Part shown: piece after piece, positions 56,970-64,000 of the stretch
Position numbering within the stretch: position 1 is the stretch's first letter
How the letters are laid out: the number at the start of each line of letters is the position of its first letter
Source of the DNA: Rhizobium sp. LC145
Lineage (GTDB): Bacteria; Pseudomonadota; Alphaproteobacteria; Rhizobiales; Rhizobiaceae
Direction of reading: 5' to 3'
Assembly (NCBI RefSeq): GCF_001005825.1
Contig: NZ_LBHV01000001.1
Span: 124,001 to 188,000 of the forward strand
DNA: 64,000 nt
The notes under the pieces: model-generated
What the model saw: only the letters and a program-made list of their open reading frames with translations
The model's database searches: none
Told to the model about the DNA's origin: nothing
Translations under genes and position numbers: made by a program

Positions 56970-57122
56970 ATGCTGGCCGTTCTGGTGGCGATCGCCGTGG
57001 TTCTGTCGTTTGCCCTCGAGGCCGCACTTTCCCTTCTCGCCGAAGTCGAGGCCCTGGGCGATTCGAATCATGAACGCCAGATGAACGGGCCATTCAAAGA
57101 CGCTTCAGCGCGGATGGGTTAA
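56970..57122 (+). CDS. Tiny membrane protein (50 aa), copy 1 region
   Basis: Starts MLAVLVAIAVVLSFALEAAL, one hydrophobic segment, then an acidic and polar tail. CAGGAGAGAAAG precedes the ATG. Its last 17 codons run through the second dyad, so the C-terminus may have been shaped by that DNA, or translation may not be important. Unknown function. Confidence 0.5.
   Translation: MLAVLVAIAVVLSFALEAALSLLAEVEALGDSNHERQMNGPFKDASARMG
57071..57107. promoter_or_regulatory. Four-half-site dyad, copy 2
   Basis: Same TGAA-N7-TGAA-N7-TTCA-N7-TTCA layout, exactly 200 bp after copy 1, 29 of 40 bases identical and all sixteen core bases kept. It lies about 85 bp upstream of the small gene at 57193, so each copy is in promoter distance of a tiny gene. 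Confidence 0.6.
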
Positions 57123-57192
57123 TTCTCTCTCAAAATGCGGTGGAACCTGTGCGTGCACCCGCGCGTTCAGGCAAACGAGAAGGACAACGGAG

Positions 57193-57381
57193 ATGCTCGC
57201 GAAAAGGAAAACGATCGCGCTCGACAAGATCACGATGATCAATGTGGTTTGGACGGCAATGATCGCAGCCATGCTGACAGCAACGGTGACCCTTTATCAA
57301 GACAATTCCGGGCAGGCAGACCTGAACTATCCGCAGCTGACCGGCCGTTACAACGACACGAATTATTATAACGGCGGATAA
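57193..57381 (+). CDS. Small membrane protein (62 aa)
   Basis: Reads MLAKRKTIALDKITMINVVW then a short hydrophobic stretch TAMIAAMLTATVTLY and a polar Asn/Tyr-rich end. One membrane span. A modest ribosome site (AACGGAG) precedes it. Second member of the tiny-gene group between coaD and gyrA; no known family. Confidence 0.55.
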   Translation: MLAKRKTIALDKITMINVVWTAMIAAMLTATVTLYQDNSGQADLNYPQLTGRYNDTNYYNGG

Positions 57382-57402
57382 CGCAAACAAGAAAGGATAG
57401 CC

Positions 57403-57537
57403 ATGTTCGTGACACTGACTGTACTTGCAGGTTTGATCAGCATCATGTTCGTGGCATCCGTGGCCTCCACCATTGGAGCACTTCGTCGCGAAAACGAAGA
57501 CATGAAGGATTTTGCCCGGCGTCACACCACGTTCTGA
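57403..57537 (+). CDS. Small membrane protein (44 aa)
   Basis: MFVTLTVLAGLISIMFVASV, a single membrane helix, followed by a charged tail RRENEDMKDFARRH. GAAAGGATAGCC precedes the ATG, 21 bp after the previous stop, so the two are probably co-transcribed. Unknown function. Confidence 0.55.
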   Translation: MFVTLTVLAGLISIMFVASVASTIGALRRENEDMKDFARRHTTF

Positions 57538-57593
57538 GGCATTCGAGTAGTGGAACTGCCTACGAGACTCTCCCGTCGCGTCGCAGTTCAAAC

Positions 57594-57626
57594 AAAAGCC
57601 GGAGGATGAAAATCCTCCGGCTTTTT
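57594..57626. terminator. Bidirectional terminator between small genes and gyrA
   Basis: 11-bp perfect stem AGCCGGAGGAT / ATCCTCCGGCT with GAAA loop, flanked by AAAA and TTTTT. It can end the plus-strand small genes and the gyrA transcript from the other side. Confidence 0.85.
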
Positions 57627-57657
57627 ATGTTCACGAGACTTGAGGAGTAAGGCGCGA

Positions 57658-60471
57658 CTATTCCGTCGCGCCTTCGCCGGTATCGCCGTTCTCCGGTGCG
57701 GCAGCGCCGAGATCGCCGGTCTCGGCATCGATCTCTTCCGGCAGGCCATTGCCGTTTTCCTCGTCGCCTTCCGGTTCGCTGATGCGCTCGACCGAAACCA
57801 CCTTTTCGTCCTTGGCGGTCGAGAAGATCGTCACGCCCTTGGTGGCGCGGCTCGCGATGCGAATGCCGCCAACCGGCACGCGGATCAGGACGCCGCCATC
57901 GGACACCAGCATGATCTGGTCGTTGTCCTCGACGGGGAAGGCTGCGACGAGTTCGCCGATTTCCGCCGTCTTCGACGTATCCGTCGCGCGGATGCCCTTG
58001 CCGCCGCGGCCGGATGTACGGAAATCGTAGGAGGACGAGCGCTTGCCGAAGCCCTTTTCCGAAACCGTCAGCACGAATTGCTCGCGTACCTTCAGCTCTT
58101 CGTAGCGTTCGTCGGAAAGCTGTCCCTCCTCGGTGACTTCCTCGCCGACGAGAGCGATATCCTCTTCATCTACGCCTGCCGCGCGGCGCTCGGCAGCCGA
58201 GCGCTTGAGGTAGGCCGCACGCTCCCAAGGCTCCGCATCGACGTGGCCGACGATCGTCATGGAGATGATGCGGTCGCCGTCTCCCAGCGAGATGCCGCGA
58301 ACGCCGATCGAATTACGGCCGGCGAAGACACGGACATCGTCCACCGAGAAGCGGATGCACTGGCCGAGTGCCGTCGTCAGCAGCACGTCGTCGCGATCGG
58401 TGCAGGTTTCGACGGAAAGGATCTCGTCTCCCTCATCGAGCTTCATGGCAATCTTGCCGTTGCGGTTCACCTGCACGAAGTCCGACAGCTTGTTGCGGCG
58501 AACCGTGCCGCGCGTCGTCGAGAACATCACGTCGAGGTTATCCCAGCTCGCCTCGTCCTCGGGCAGCGGCATGATCGTGGTTATGCGTTCGCCGGGCTCC
58601 AGCGGCAGCATGTTAATCAGCGCCTTGCCGCGGGACTGCGGGGTGCCGATCGGCAGGCGCCAGACCTTCTCCTTATAAACGATGCCGCGCGACGAGAAGA
58701 ACAGCACCGGCGTATGGGTGTTCGCCACGAAGAGGCGCGTGACGAAATCCTCGTCGCGGGTGGCCATGCCGGAACGGCCCTTGCCGCCGCGGCGCTGCGC
58801 CCGATAGGTGCCGAGCGGCACGCGCTTGATATAGCCGAGATGCGAGACGGTAACGACCATGTCTTCGCGGGCGATGAGGTCCTCATCGTCCATGTCGAGG
58901 CCGGCATCGAGGATCTGCGTGCGGCGTGGCGTACCGAATTCGTCGCGAACAACGGCGAGTTCGTCCTTGACGATCGACTGGATGCGCAGGCGCGAAGACA
59001 GGATATCGAGATAGTCGCTGATTTCCGCGCCGATCTTGTTCAGCTCGTCCGCGATTTCGTCGCGGCCAAGGGCCGTGAGGCGGGCAAGACGCAGTTCGAG
59101 GATGGCGCGGGCCTGCTCTTCGGAAAGATTGTAGGTCGCGTCCTCGTTGATCTTGTGCCGCGGATCGTCGATCAGACGGATCAGCGCCTCGACGTCATGC
59201 GCCGGCCAGCGGCGGGTCATCAGCTGCTCTCGCGCCGTCTGCGGATCGGGCGCACGGCGAATGAGGGCGATGACTTCGTCGATGTTTGCAACGGCAATGG
59301 CGAGACCGACCAAGACGTGGGCGCGCTCGCGCGCCTTGCGCAGAAGATACTTCGTACGCCGGCTAACCACTTCCTCGCGGAACGAGACGAAGGCGCGCAG
59401 CATGTCGAGCAGCGTCAGCTGTTCCGGCTTGCCACCGTTCAGCGCCACCATGTTGCAGCCGAAGGAGGTCTGCAGCGGCGTGTAACGATAAAGCTGGTTG
59501 AGGATGACATCGGCATTGGCATCGCGCTTCAGCTCGATGACCACGCGATAGCCTTCGCGGTCGGACTCGTCGCGCAGGTCGGAAATACCCTCGATGCGCT
59601 TTTCCTTGACCAGTTCGGCCATCTTTTCGATCATCGTCGCCTTGTTCACCTGATAGGGAACTTCGGTGATGATGATCTGCTCGCGGTCACCGCGCATCGG
59701 CTCGACGGTGGCGACGCCACGCATCATCACCGAGCCGCGGCCGGTCTCGTAAGCCGATCGAATGCCGTGGCGGCCGAGAATCATCGCGCCGGTCGGGAAA
59801 TCCGGACCAGGAATGATTTCCATCATTTCGGGCAGTTCGATTGCCGGATTGTCGATCAAGGCAATGCAGCCGTTGATGACCTCGACGAGATTGTGCGGCG
59901 GAATGTTGGTGGCCATGCCGACGGCGATGCCGCCCGCGCCGTTGACCAGCAGGTTCGGGAATTTTGCCGGAACCACGACAGGCTCCGACAACGTGCCGTC
60001 GTAGTTGTCGCGAAAATCGACCGTTTCCTTGTCGAGATCGTCGAGAAGCGAATGCGCCGCCTTCTCCAGCCGGCATTCCGTGTAGCGTTCGGCAGCCGGT
60101 GGGTCTCCGTCGATCGAGCCGAAATTGCCCTGGCCGTCGATCAGCGGCAGGCGGAGCGACCAGTCCTGCGCCATGCGGGCAAGCGCATCGTAAATCGCCG
60201 TATTGCCGTGGGGATGGTATTTACCCATCACATCCCCGGTAACGCGGGCGCATTTGACGTATTTCTTGTTCCAGTCGATGCCGAGTTCCGACATGCCGTA
60301 GAGGATGCGCCGGTGGACCGGCTTCAATCCATCACGGACATCGGGAAGCGCGCGGCTCACGATCACGCTCATCGCGTAATCGAGATAGGACCGCTGCATC
60401 TCTTCCATAATGGAAATGGGCTCGATGCCGGGGGGCAGCTTTCCGCCGCCGGGTGTGCTTTGCTCAGTCAA
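57658..60471 (-). CDS. gyrA: DNA gyrase subunit A
   Basis: Breakage-reunion subunit of gyrase, 937 residues. The quinolone-determining region reads [20 protein letters not shown] (Thr at the E. coli Ser83 position, Asp at 87). The catalytic Tyr is in [10 protein letters not shown]. The C-terminal beta-pinwheel contains the GyrA box QRRGGKG, which distinguishes it from ParC. A 40-residue acidic tail ends the protein. Long open frames on the opposite strand are by-products of high GC. Confidence 0.97.
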   Translation of the reverse strand: MTEQSTPGGGKLPPGIEPISIMEEMQRSYLDYAMSVIVSRALPDVRDGLKPVHRRILYGMSELGIDWNKKYVKCARVTGDVMGKYHPHGNTAIYDALARMAQDWSLRLPLIDGQGNFGSIDGDPPAAERYTECRLEKAAHSLLDDLDKETVDFRDNYDGTLSEPVVVPAKFPNLLVNGAGGIAVGMATNIPPHNLVEVINGCIALIDNPAIELPEMMEIIPGPDFPTGAMILGRHGIRSAYETGRGSVMMRGVATVEPMRGDREQIIITEVPYQVNKATMIEKMAELVKEKRIEGISDLRDESDREGYRVVIELKRDANADVILNQLYRYTPLQTSFGCNMVALNGGKPEQLTLLDMLRAFVSFREEVVSRRTKYLLRKARERAHVLVGLAIAVANIDEVIALIRRAPDPQTAREQLMTRRWPAHDVEALIRLIDDPRHKINEDATYNLSEEQARAILELRLARLTALGRDEIADELNKIGAEISDYLDILSSRLRIQSIVKDELAVVRDEFGTPRRTQILDAGLDMDDEDLIAREDMVVTVSHLGYIKRVPLGTYRAQRRGGKGRSGMATRDEDFVTRLFVANTHTPVLFFSSRGIVYKEKVWRLPIGTPQSRGKALINMLPLEPGERITTIMPLPEDEASWDNLDVMFSTTRGTVRRNKLSDFVQVNRNGKIAMKLDEGDEILSVETCTDRDDVLLTTALGQCIRFSVDDVRVFAGRNSIGVRGISLGDGDRIISMTIVGHVDAEPWERAAYLKRSAAERRAAGVDEEDIALVGEEVTEEGQLSDERYEELKVREQFVLTVSEKGFGKRSSSYDFRTSGRGGKGIRATDTSKTAEIGELVAAFPVEDNDQIMLVSDGGVLIRVPVGGIRIASRATKGVTIFSTAKDEKVVSVERISEPEGDEENGNGLPEEIDAETGDLGAAAPENGDTGEGATE

Positions 60472-60507
60472 ATCGGATCAGATCTCTGTTCGGAATCAGT
60501 TGCTTTG

Positions 60508-60537
60508 TCTATATCGGAAAGCGCTGCGAAGCGCCAA
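60508..60537 (-). promoter_or_regulatory. Possible gyrA promoter
   Basis: On the minus strand TTGGCG (60537-60532) and TATAGA (60513-60508) are 18 bp apart, about 37 bp before the gyrA start. A 14-bp palindrome GCGCTTCGCAGCGC lies between them. Weak match, inferred. Confidence 0.35.
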
Positions 60538-60699
60538 TTTCCGGCAGGGTTTTGAACAGCTTTTGCGGCCTTTGCGAGGCGGTGGGACAGCGTGCGGAGC
60601 GCCTTCGACAGGAAAGCGTTACGGCAGGCTTTGCCTTCCCTGCCCGTCTGTCCTAACAATCTTCGCCATCACCCGCAAGGACTGCCGGCCGGAGGTTAT

Positions 60700-61329
60700 A
60701 TGGCGACGCCCGACATGCTGATCAACGCCCTGACGACCATGCTGGTCACGCTCGACCCGCCCGGTCTGGCACCGGTTTTCCTGGGGCTTACCGTGGGCAT
60801 GACGGCGCTTCAGCGGCGGCAGGTCGCTTTCCGGGGTTCGCTGATCGGATTCGGCCTTCTGGCCGCTTTCGCGATATTCGGATCGGGGATACTCGGGCTG
60901 CTTGGGATTTCCATCGGCGCATTCCGCATCGCAGGCGGGCTGCTGCTCTTCTGGATATCCTTCGAAATGGTCTTCGAGAAACGCCAGGAGCGCAAGGAGA
61001 AGACCTCGCAGGCCGCGATAACCATCGACCACATCCACAATATCGCGGTCTTCCCGCTAGCCATTCCGCTTATCGCCGGGCCGGGAGCCATTTCCGCGAC
61101 GGTACTTCTGGCCGGCACCTTTACCGGCGCCCTGGACCGGGTCCTGCTGATCGCGGTCATCGCGCTGATCATGCTGCTGGTCTATGCGACCTTGCTCATC
61201 GCGGAACGGCTGGATCGCTTTCTCGGCGTCACGGGGCGGGCGATCCTCACACGGCTGCTCGGCGTGATCCTCGCCGCCCTTTCCGTCCAGTTCGTGGTCG
61301 ACGGGGTGCGCTCGGCCTTCAATCTTTGA
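60700..61329 (+). CDS. MarC family membrane protein
   Basis: A 209-residue protein with six membrane segments. The family segments LVTLDPPGLAPVFLGLT, the FRIAGGLLLFWISFEMV and PLAIPLIAGPGAISATVLL are present. MarC proteins have no proven transport role. Start ATG 60700; an earlier ATG in frame lies in gyrA leader DNA. Confidence 0.88.
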   Translation: MATPDMLINALTTMLVTLDPPGLAPVFLGLTVGMTALQRRQVAFRGSLIGFGLLAAFAIFGSGILGLLGISIGAFRIAGGLLLFWISFEMVFEKRQERKEKTSQAAITIDHIHNIAVFPLAIPLIAGPGAISATVLLAGTFTGALDRVLLIAVIALIMLLVYATLLIAERLDRFLGVTGRAILTRLLGVILAALSVQFVVDGVRSAFNL

Positions 61330-61423
61330 TTTTTTGACGCATCGGAGACTGTCGTTTTTCGAAGGGATGCGCTAAAGAGCCACCGCCTCAATCATCCCCC
61401 ATCGAAATCGAAAGCTCGGATAA

Positions 61424-62638
61424 ATGAGACGCTTGCTGCGGCGGTTCCTGCCGGAAGCCATCCTCATCAGCCAGAAGGAGCGGATACGCTCCGCGATCGG
61501 CGCACTGACAGGGATCCTGATTACCGGCCTGATCGGCGGGCTAGTCTTCAAGTCGGACCCGATGCTGCCGGCACTGATCGCACCGATGGGTGCGTCCGCC
61601 GTGCTGCTCTTTGCCGTGCCTTCGAGCCCGCTTGCCCAGCCATGGTCGGTGCTCGGCGGCAACATGCTCGCCGCAACGATCGGGGTCACGGTCGCGCTGC
61701 TCGTGCAGGATCCGCTGCTGGCGTCGGCACTGGCGATCGGCGTGGCGATCGCGGCGATGATGGCGTTGCGCTGCCTTCATCCGCCCGCCGGGGCGATCGC
61801 GCTGACCGCCGTGCTCGGCGGCCCGGCCATTCACGAGCTCGGTTATGGTTTCGTCATCTGGCCGGTCGCCGGCAATTCGCTGGCTATGGTTCTGCTGGCA
61901 CTCGCTTTCAACAATCTTACCGGCCGCGCCTATCCGCATGCAATGAAGCCGCAGCAGACCGATCACGGCACGTCCGACCCGGCGCCGATCGAACGCATCG
62001 GCTTCCGCTCGGAGGATCTGGACGAGGTGCTGAAGGAATATGACCAGGTTCTCGACATCGACCGTGACGATCTCGAAACCATTCTCAGAAGGACGGAGCT
62101 GCGCTCCTACCGCAGGCGGGCCAGCGATCTGGTCTGCGCGAGCATCATGTCACGCGACGTGATCGCGGTAGCGCCGGACAACTCGCTGAAGGAAGCGCGA
62201 GATCTCATGCGGGCCCATCACATCAAGGCCCTGCCCGTCACCAACGACAGCGCCGAAGTCGTGGGCATCGTGACCCAGACCGATTTCCTCGACAAGACGA
62301 ATTGGGTGAAGGGCCGGGCCACGATAGGCTTTGCCCAGAGGCTGCGCTTTGCCCTCAAGGGCGCGACCGCGCCGAACGATACCGTGAAGGATATCATGAC
62401 GAGCCCGGTGACGACGGTCGGCCCCGACACGCCGGTTTCCGAGGCTATCGTGATCTTCGCGGAAGCGGGGCTGCATTACCTGCCGGTCACGCGGCAGAAC
62501 GGCAAGCTCGTCGGCATCATCTCGCAATTCGACCTGCTCGTCGCCATGTTGGCCGACAAGGCCGAGACTGCCACCGGCCCGCTTTCCGCTCAAACAGAGC
62601 CGAAGGCTGAAAAATCAGCCATGCTGGTGGAAGCCTGA
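61424..62638 (+). CDS. HPP family membrane protein with CBS domains
   Basis: A 404-residue protein: an N-terminal HPP domain of four membrane helices (with LIAPMGASAVLLFAVPSSPL and ALRCLHPPAGAIALTAVLGG giving the HPP motif) and a C-terminal pair of CBS domains (DVIAVAPDNSLKEARDLMRA, then IMTSPVTTVGPDTPVSEA). Related plant proteins transport nitrite into chloroplasts; the CBS pair may gate by nucleotide. No partner genes. Confidence 0.88.
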   Translation: MRRLLRRFLPEAILISQKERIRSAIGALTGILITGLIGGLVFKSDPMLPALIAPMGASAVLLFAVPSSPLAQPWSVLGGNMLAATIGVTVALLVQDPLLASALAIGVAIAAMMALRCLHPPAGAIALTAVLGGPAIHELGYGFVIWPVAGNSLAMVLLALAFNNLTGRAYPHAMKPQQTDHGTSDPAPIERIGFRSEDLDEVLKEYDQVLDIDRDDLETILRRTELRSYRRRASDLVCASIMSRDVIAVAPDNSLKEARDLMRAHHIKALPVTNDSAEVVGIVTQTDFLDKTNWVKGRATIGFAQRLRFALKGATAPNDTVKDIMTSPVTTVGPDTPVSEAIVIFAEAGLHYLPVTRQNGKLVGIISQFDLLVAMLADKAETATGPLSAQTEPKAEKSAMLVEA

Positions 62639-62677
62639 CGCCCTCGTCTGCTCGTCTTCAAGCGCTGGAAATAAGAA

Positions 62678-62707
62678 CGCCTCCCGCTCGCTGACGAACG
62701 GGAGGCG
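62678..62707. terminator. Hairpin between HPP gene and ssb
   Basis: CGCCTCCCG / CGGGAGGCG, 9-bp stem, 12-base loop, between two converging genes. There is no T run, so it may be a Rho-dependent or processing-protected end. Confidence 0.5.
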
Positions 62708-62740
62708 TGGAATGCTTTGGCTGCCGATCGGCAGGCCTGA

Positions 62741-63283
62741 TCAAAACGGGATATCGTCGTCCAGATCGCGCGAGAAATTACCGCCGGACGATGCGCCGCG
62801 GCTCTGGCTGCCGCCGGCGGGGCGACGATCATAGTCATCCCCACCAGAGCCGCCGCCGAAATCACCTCCGCCGAAATCGCTGCCGCCCTTGTTGCCGCCG
62901 CCGAAGCCGCCACGATCGCCACCGCCCTCGCCGCGACCGTCCAGCATGGTCAGCGTCGAGTTGAACCCCTGCAGGACCACTTCGGTCGAGTAACGATCGT
63001 TACCGGTCTGGTCCTGCCACTTGCGGGTCTGGAGCTGCCCTTCGATGTAGAGCTTGGCGCCCTTCTTCACATACTGCTCGACGACCTTGCAGAGGCCTTC
63101 GTTGAAGACGACAACCGTATGCCATTCGGTCTTCTCGCGCCGCTCTCCGGAATTGCGGTCGCGCCAGCTTTCCGAAGTGGCAATGCGGAGGTTTGCAATG
63201 GGCCGGCCGTCCTGGGTCCGGCGGATCTCCGGATCGGCTCCCACATTCCCGACCAGGATGACCTTGTTTACGCTACCAGCCAT
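62741..63283 (-). CDS. ssb: Single-stranded DNA-binding protein
   Basis: A 180-residue protein with an N-terminal OB fold ([18 protein letters not shown] to [17 protein letters not shown]), a Gly-rich linker and the acidic C-terminal tip DDDIPF that binds partner proteins. Start ATG 63283 (MAGSVNKV). Divergent from uvrA with a LexA box in between, matching SOS control of both genes in alphaproteobacteria. Confidence 0.96.
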   Translation of the reverse strand: MAGSVNKVILVGNVGADPEIRRTQDGRPIANLRIATSESWRDRNSGERREKTEWHTVVVFNEGLCKVVEQYVKKGAKLYIEGQLQTRKWQDQTGNDRYSTEVVLQGFNSTLTMLDGRGEGGGDRGGFGGGNKGGSDFGGGDFGGGSGGDDYDRRPAGGSQSRGASSGGNFSRDLDDDIPF

Positions 63284-63394
63284 AACTCTCACCTTGTCCG
63301 CCGCAACGAAAGCGGCCTTGAAATCCAATGCGGCACTTTAACCTATCGGCCCTTTCGATGGGGCCATGGCAAAGTTTAATCCACAAGCAAATTT

Positions 63395-63409
63395 GTTCTT
63401 TATTTGTTC
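63395..63409. promoter_or_regulatory. LexA (SOS) box between ssb and uvrA
   Basis: GTTC-TTTATTT-GTTC, a perfect alphaproteobacterial LexA site, 111 bp from the ssb start and 124 bp from the uvrA start. The AT-rich surroundings suggest it covers one or both promoters. Confidence 0.9.
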
Positions 63410-63533
63410 TAGTTAATCCATATAGTGCTGTCAACCGACTCGGGAACGGCCCCTGCATAGCCGCAGTTTCGTCTCGACAGGCGCTGATCAATCACTACAT
63501 AAGGACCTTCGATCCTCCCCGAAGAGCATGAAG

Positions 63534-64000
63534 ATGAGCGAACTGAAGACCATATCCATCCGCGGCGCGCGCGAGCACAATTTGAAGGGCATAGATCTCG
63601 ATCTGCCGCGCAATTCGCTGATCGTCATGACCGGCCTTTCCGGCTCCGGCAAGTCGTCGCTGGCATTCGACACCATCTATGCCGAGGGACAGCGGCGCTA
63701 TGTCGAGAGCCTTTCAGCTTATGCGCGGCAGTTCCTCGAAATGATGCAGAAGCCGGACGTCGATCAGATCGACGGGCTTTCGCCGGCAATCTCGATCGAG
63801 CAGAAGACGACTTCGCGAAACCCGCGCTCCACGGTGGGCACCGTTACCGAAATCTACGACTATATGCGCCTGCTCTTCGCGCGCGTAGGTGTTCCATATT
63901 CACCGGCGACGGGCCTGCCGATCGAAAGCCAGACCGTCAGCCAGATGGTCGACCGCATCCTCGCCTTCGAGGAGGGAACGCGTCTTTATATATTGGCGCC
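63534..64000 (+). CDS. uvrA: Excinuclease ABC subunit A, N-terminal part
   Basis: First 155 residues of UvrA, which finds bulky lesions in nucleotide excision repair; the gene continues past the window. The N-terminus [19 protein letters not shown] and the P-loop [20 protein letters not shown] are unmistakable, followed by [23 protein letters not shown] 63534 is chosen; ATG 63528 two codons earlier is possible. Confidence 0.96.
   Translation, partial: MSELKTISIRGAREHNLKGIDLDLPRNSLIVMTGLSGSGKSSLAFDTIYAEGQRRYVESLSAYARQFLEMMQKPDVDQIDGLSPAISIEQKTTSRNPRSTVGTVTEIYDYMRLLFARVGVPYSPATGLPIESQTVSQMVDRILAFEEGTRLYILA

Noticed and set aside
60488..60502. GTTC-GGAATCA-GTTG near the gyrA start, one base from a LexA box
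   Set aside because: The second half-site lacks the required C, gyrA is not known as an SOS gene in this group, and one such near match is expected by chance.
57640..60555. Very long open frame antisense to gyrA (also antisense to thrS and parE)
   Set aside because: High GC with third-position bias leaves few stops on the opposite strand; the frames have no recognisable domains and cover unmistakable genes.

Overview
The window is a high-GC, densely coded stretch of an alphaproteobacterial chromosome, almost certainly Rhizobiaceae (Rhizobium, Agrobacterium, Ensifer, Shinella and relatives). This rests on the typical rhizobial families (BTLCP transglutaminase-like protease, DUF2336, DUF1236, DUF1697, tandem PilZ, PAS_5), the ppiD-trpD-trpC-moaC-moeA gene order, a RIME-like intergenic palindrome, and alphaproteobacterial-type LexA boxes (GTTC-N7-GTTC). 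The species cannot be named from sequence alone. I see no insertion sequence, prophage or CRISPR array.

Layout. 0-3.4 kb: the end of a carbohydrate ABC transporter operon (solute-binding protein C-terminus, two permeases, ATPase). 3.4-8.3 kb: BTLCP protease, PilZ and PAS_5 proteins, rhomboid protease, CBS protein, patatin phospholipase. 8.4-13.7 kb: hisI, folE, an Fe-S scaffold, yidD, DUF2267, DUF1697 and thrS. 13.8-19.5 kb: exported and small conserved proteins, nitroreductase plus flavin reductase, DUF2336, GNAT, AI-2E-family transporter. 19.7-26.1 kb: parE, an exported hydrolase, tpiA, secG, pyrG. 26.2-28.5 kb: two divergent citrate synthase genes, one fused to a DNA-binding domain, sharing a 63-bp intergenic with palindromes. 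28.5-33.9 kb: the ppiD-trpDC-moaC-moeA operon. 34-37.1 kb: DUF72, DUF486, a LexA-box-preceded endonuclease III-like gene and three very small genes. 37.2-40.7 kb: an accessory-looking patch (frameshifted GFA gene, esterase, left-handed beta-helix protein, internally deleted hydrolase, EthD-like protein) ending at the 3' end of tRNA-Ser(UGA). 41-49.6 kb: DUF1236 protein, then the long cell-wall/replication run rlpA, dacC-like, tmk, holB, metG, tatD, MBL hydrolase. 49.6-52.9 kb: orphan lipoprotein, J-domain protein, MFS transporter, DUF4864. 52.9-56.8 kb: coaD-ppiA-ppiB and queA-tgt. 56.9-57.5 kb: three tiny genes with two copies of a four-half-site dyad. 57.7-64 kb: gyrA, MarC, HPP-CBS protein, ssb and the start of uvrA, the last two divergent around a LexA box.

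Most of the window is core housekeeping. The points that deserve follow-up are the TGAA-N7-TGAA-N7-TTCA-N7-TTCA dyads exactly 200 bp apart in front of tiny membrane-peptide genes, the likely SOS-controlled endonuclease III-like gene, the citrate synthase-DNA-binding fusion with its palindromic intergenic, the DD-carboxypeptidase homologue with altered SxN and KTG motifs, and the decaying cassette next to tRNA-Ser.
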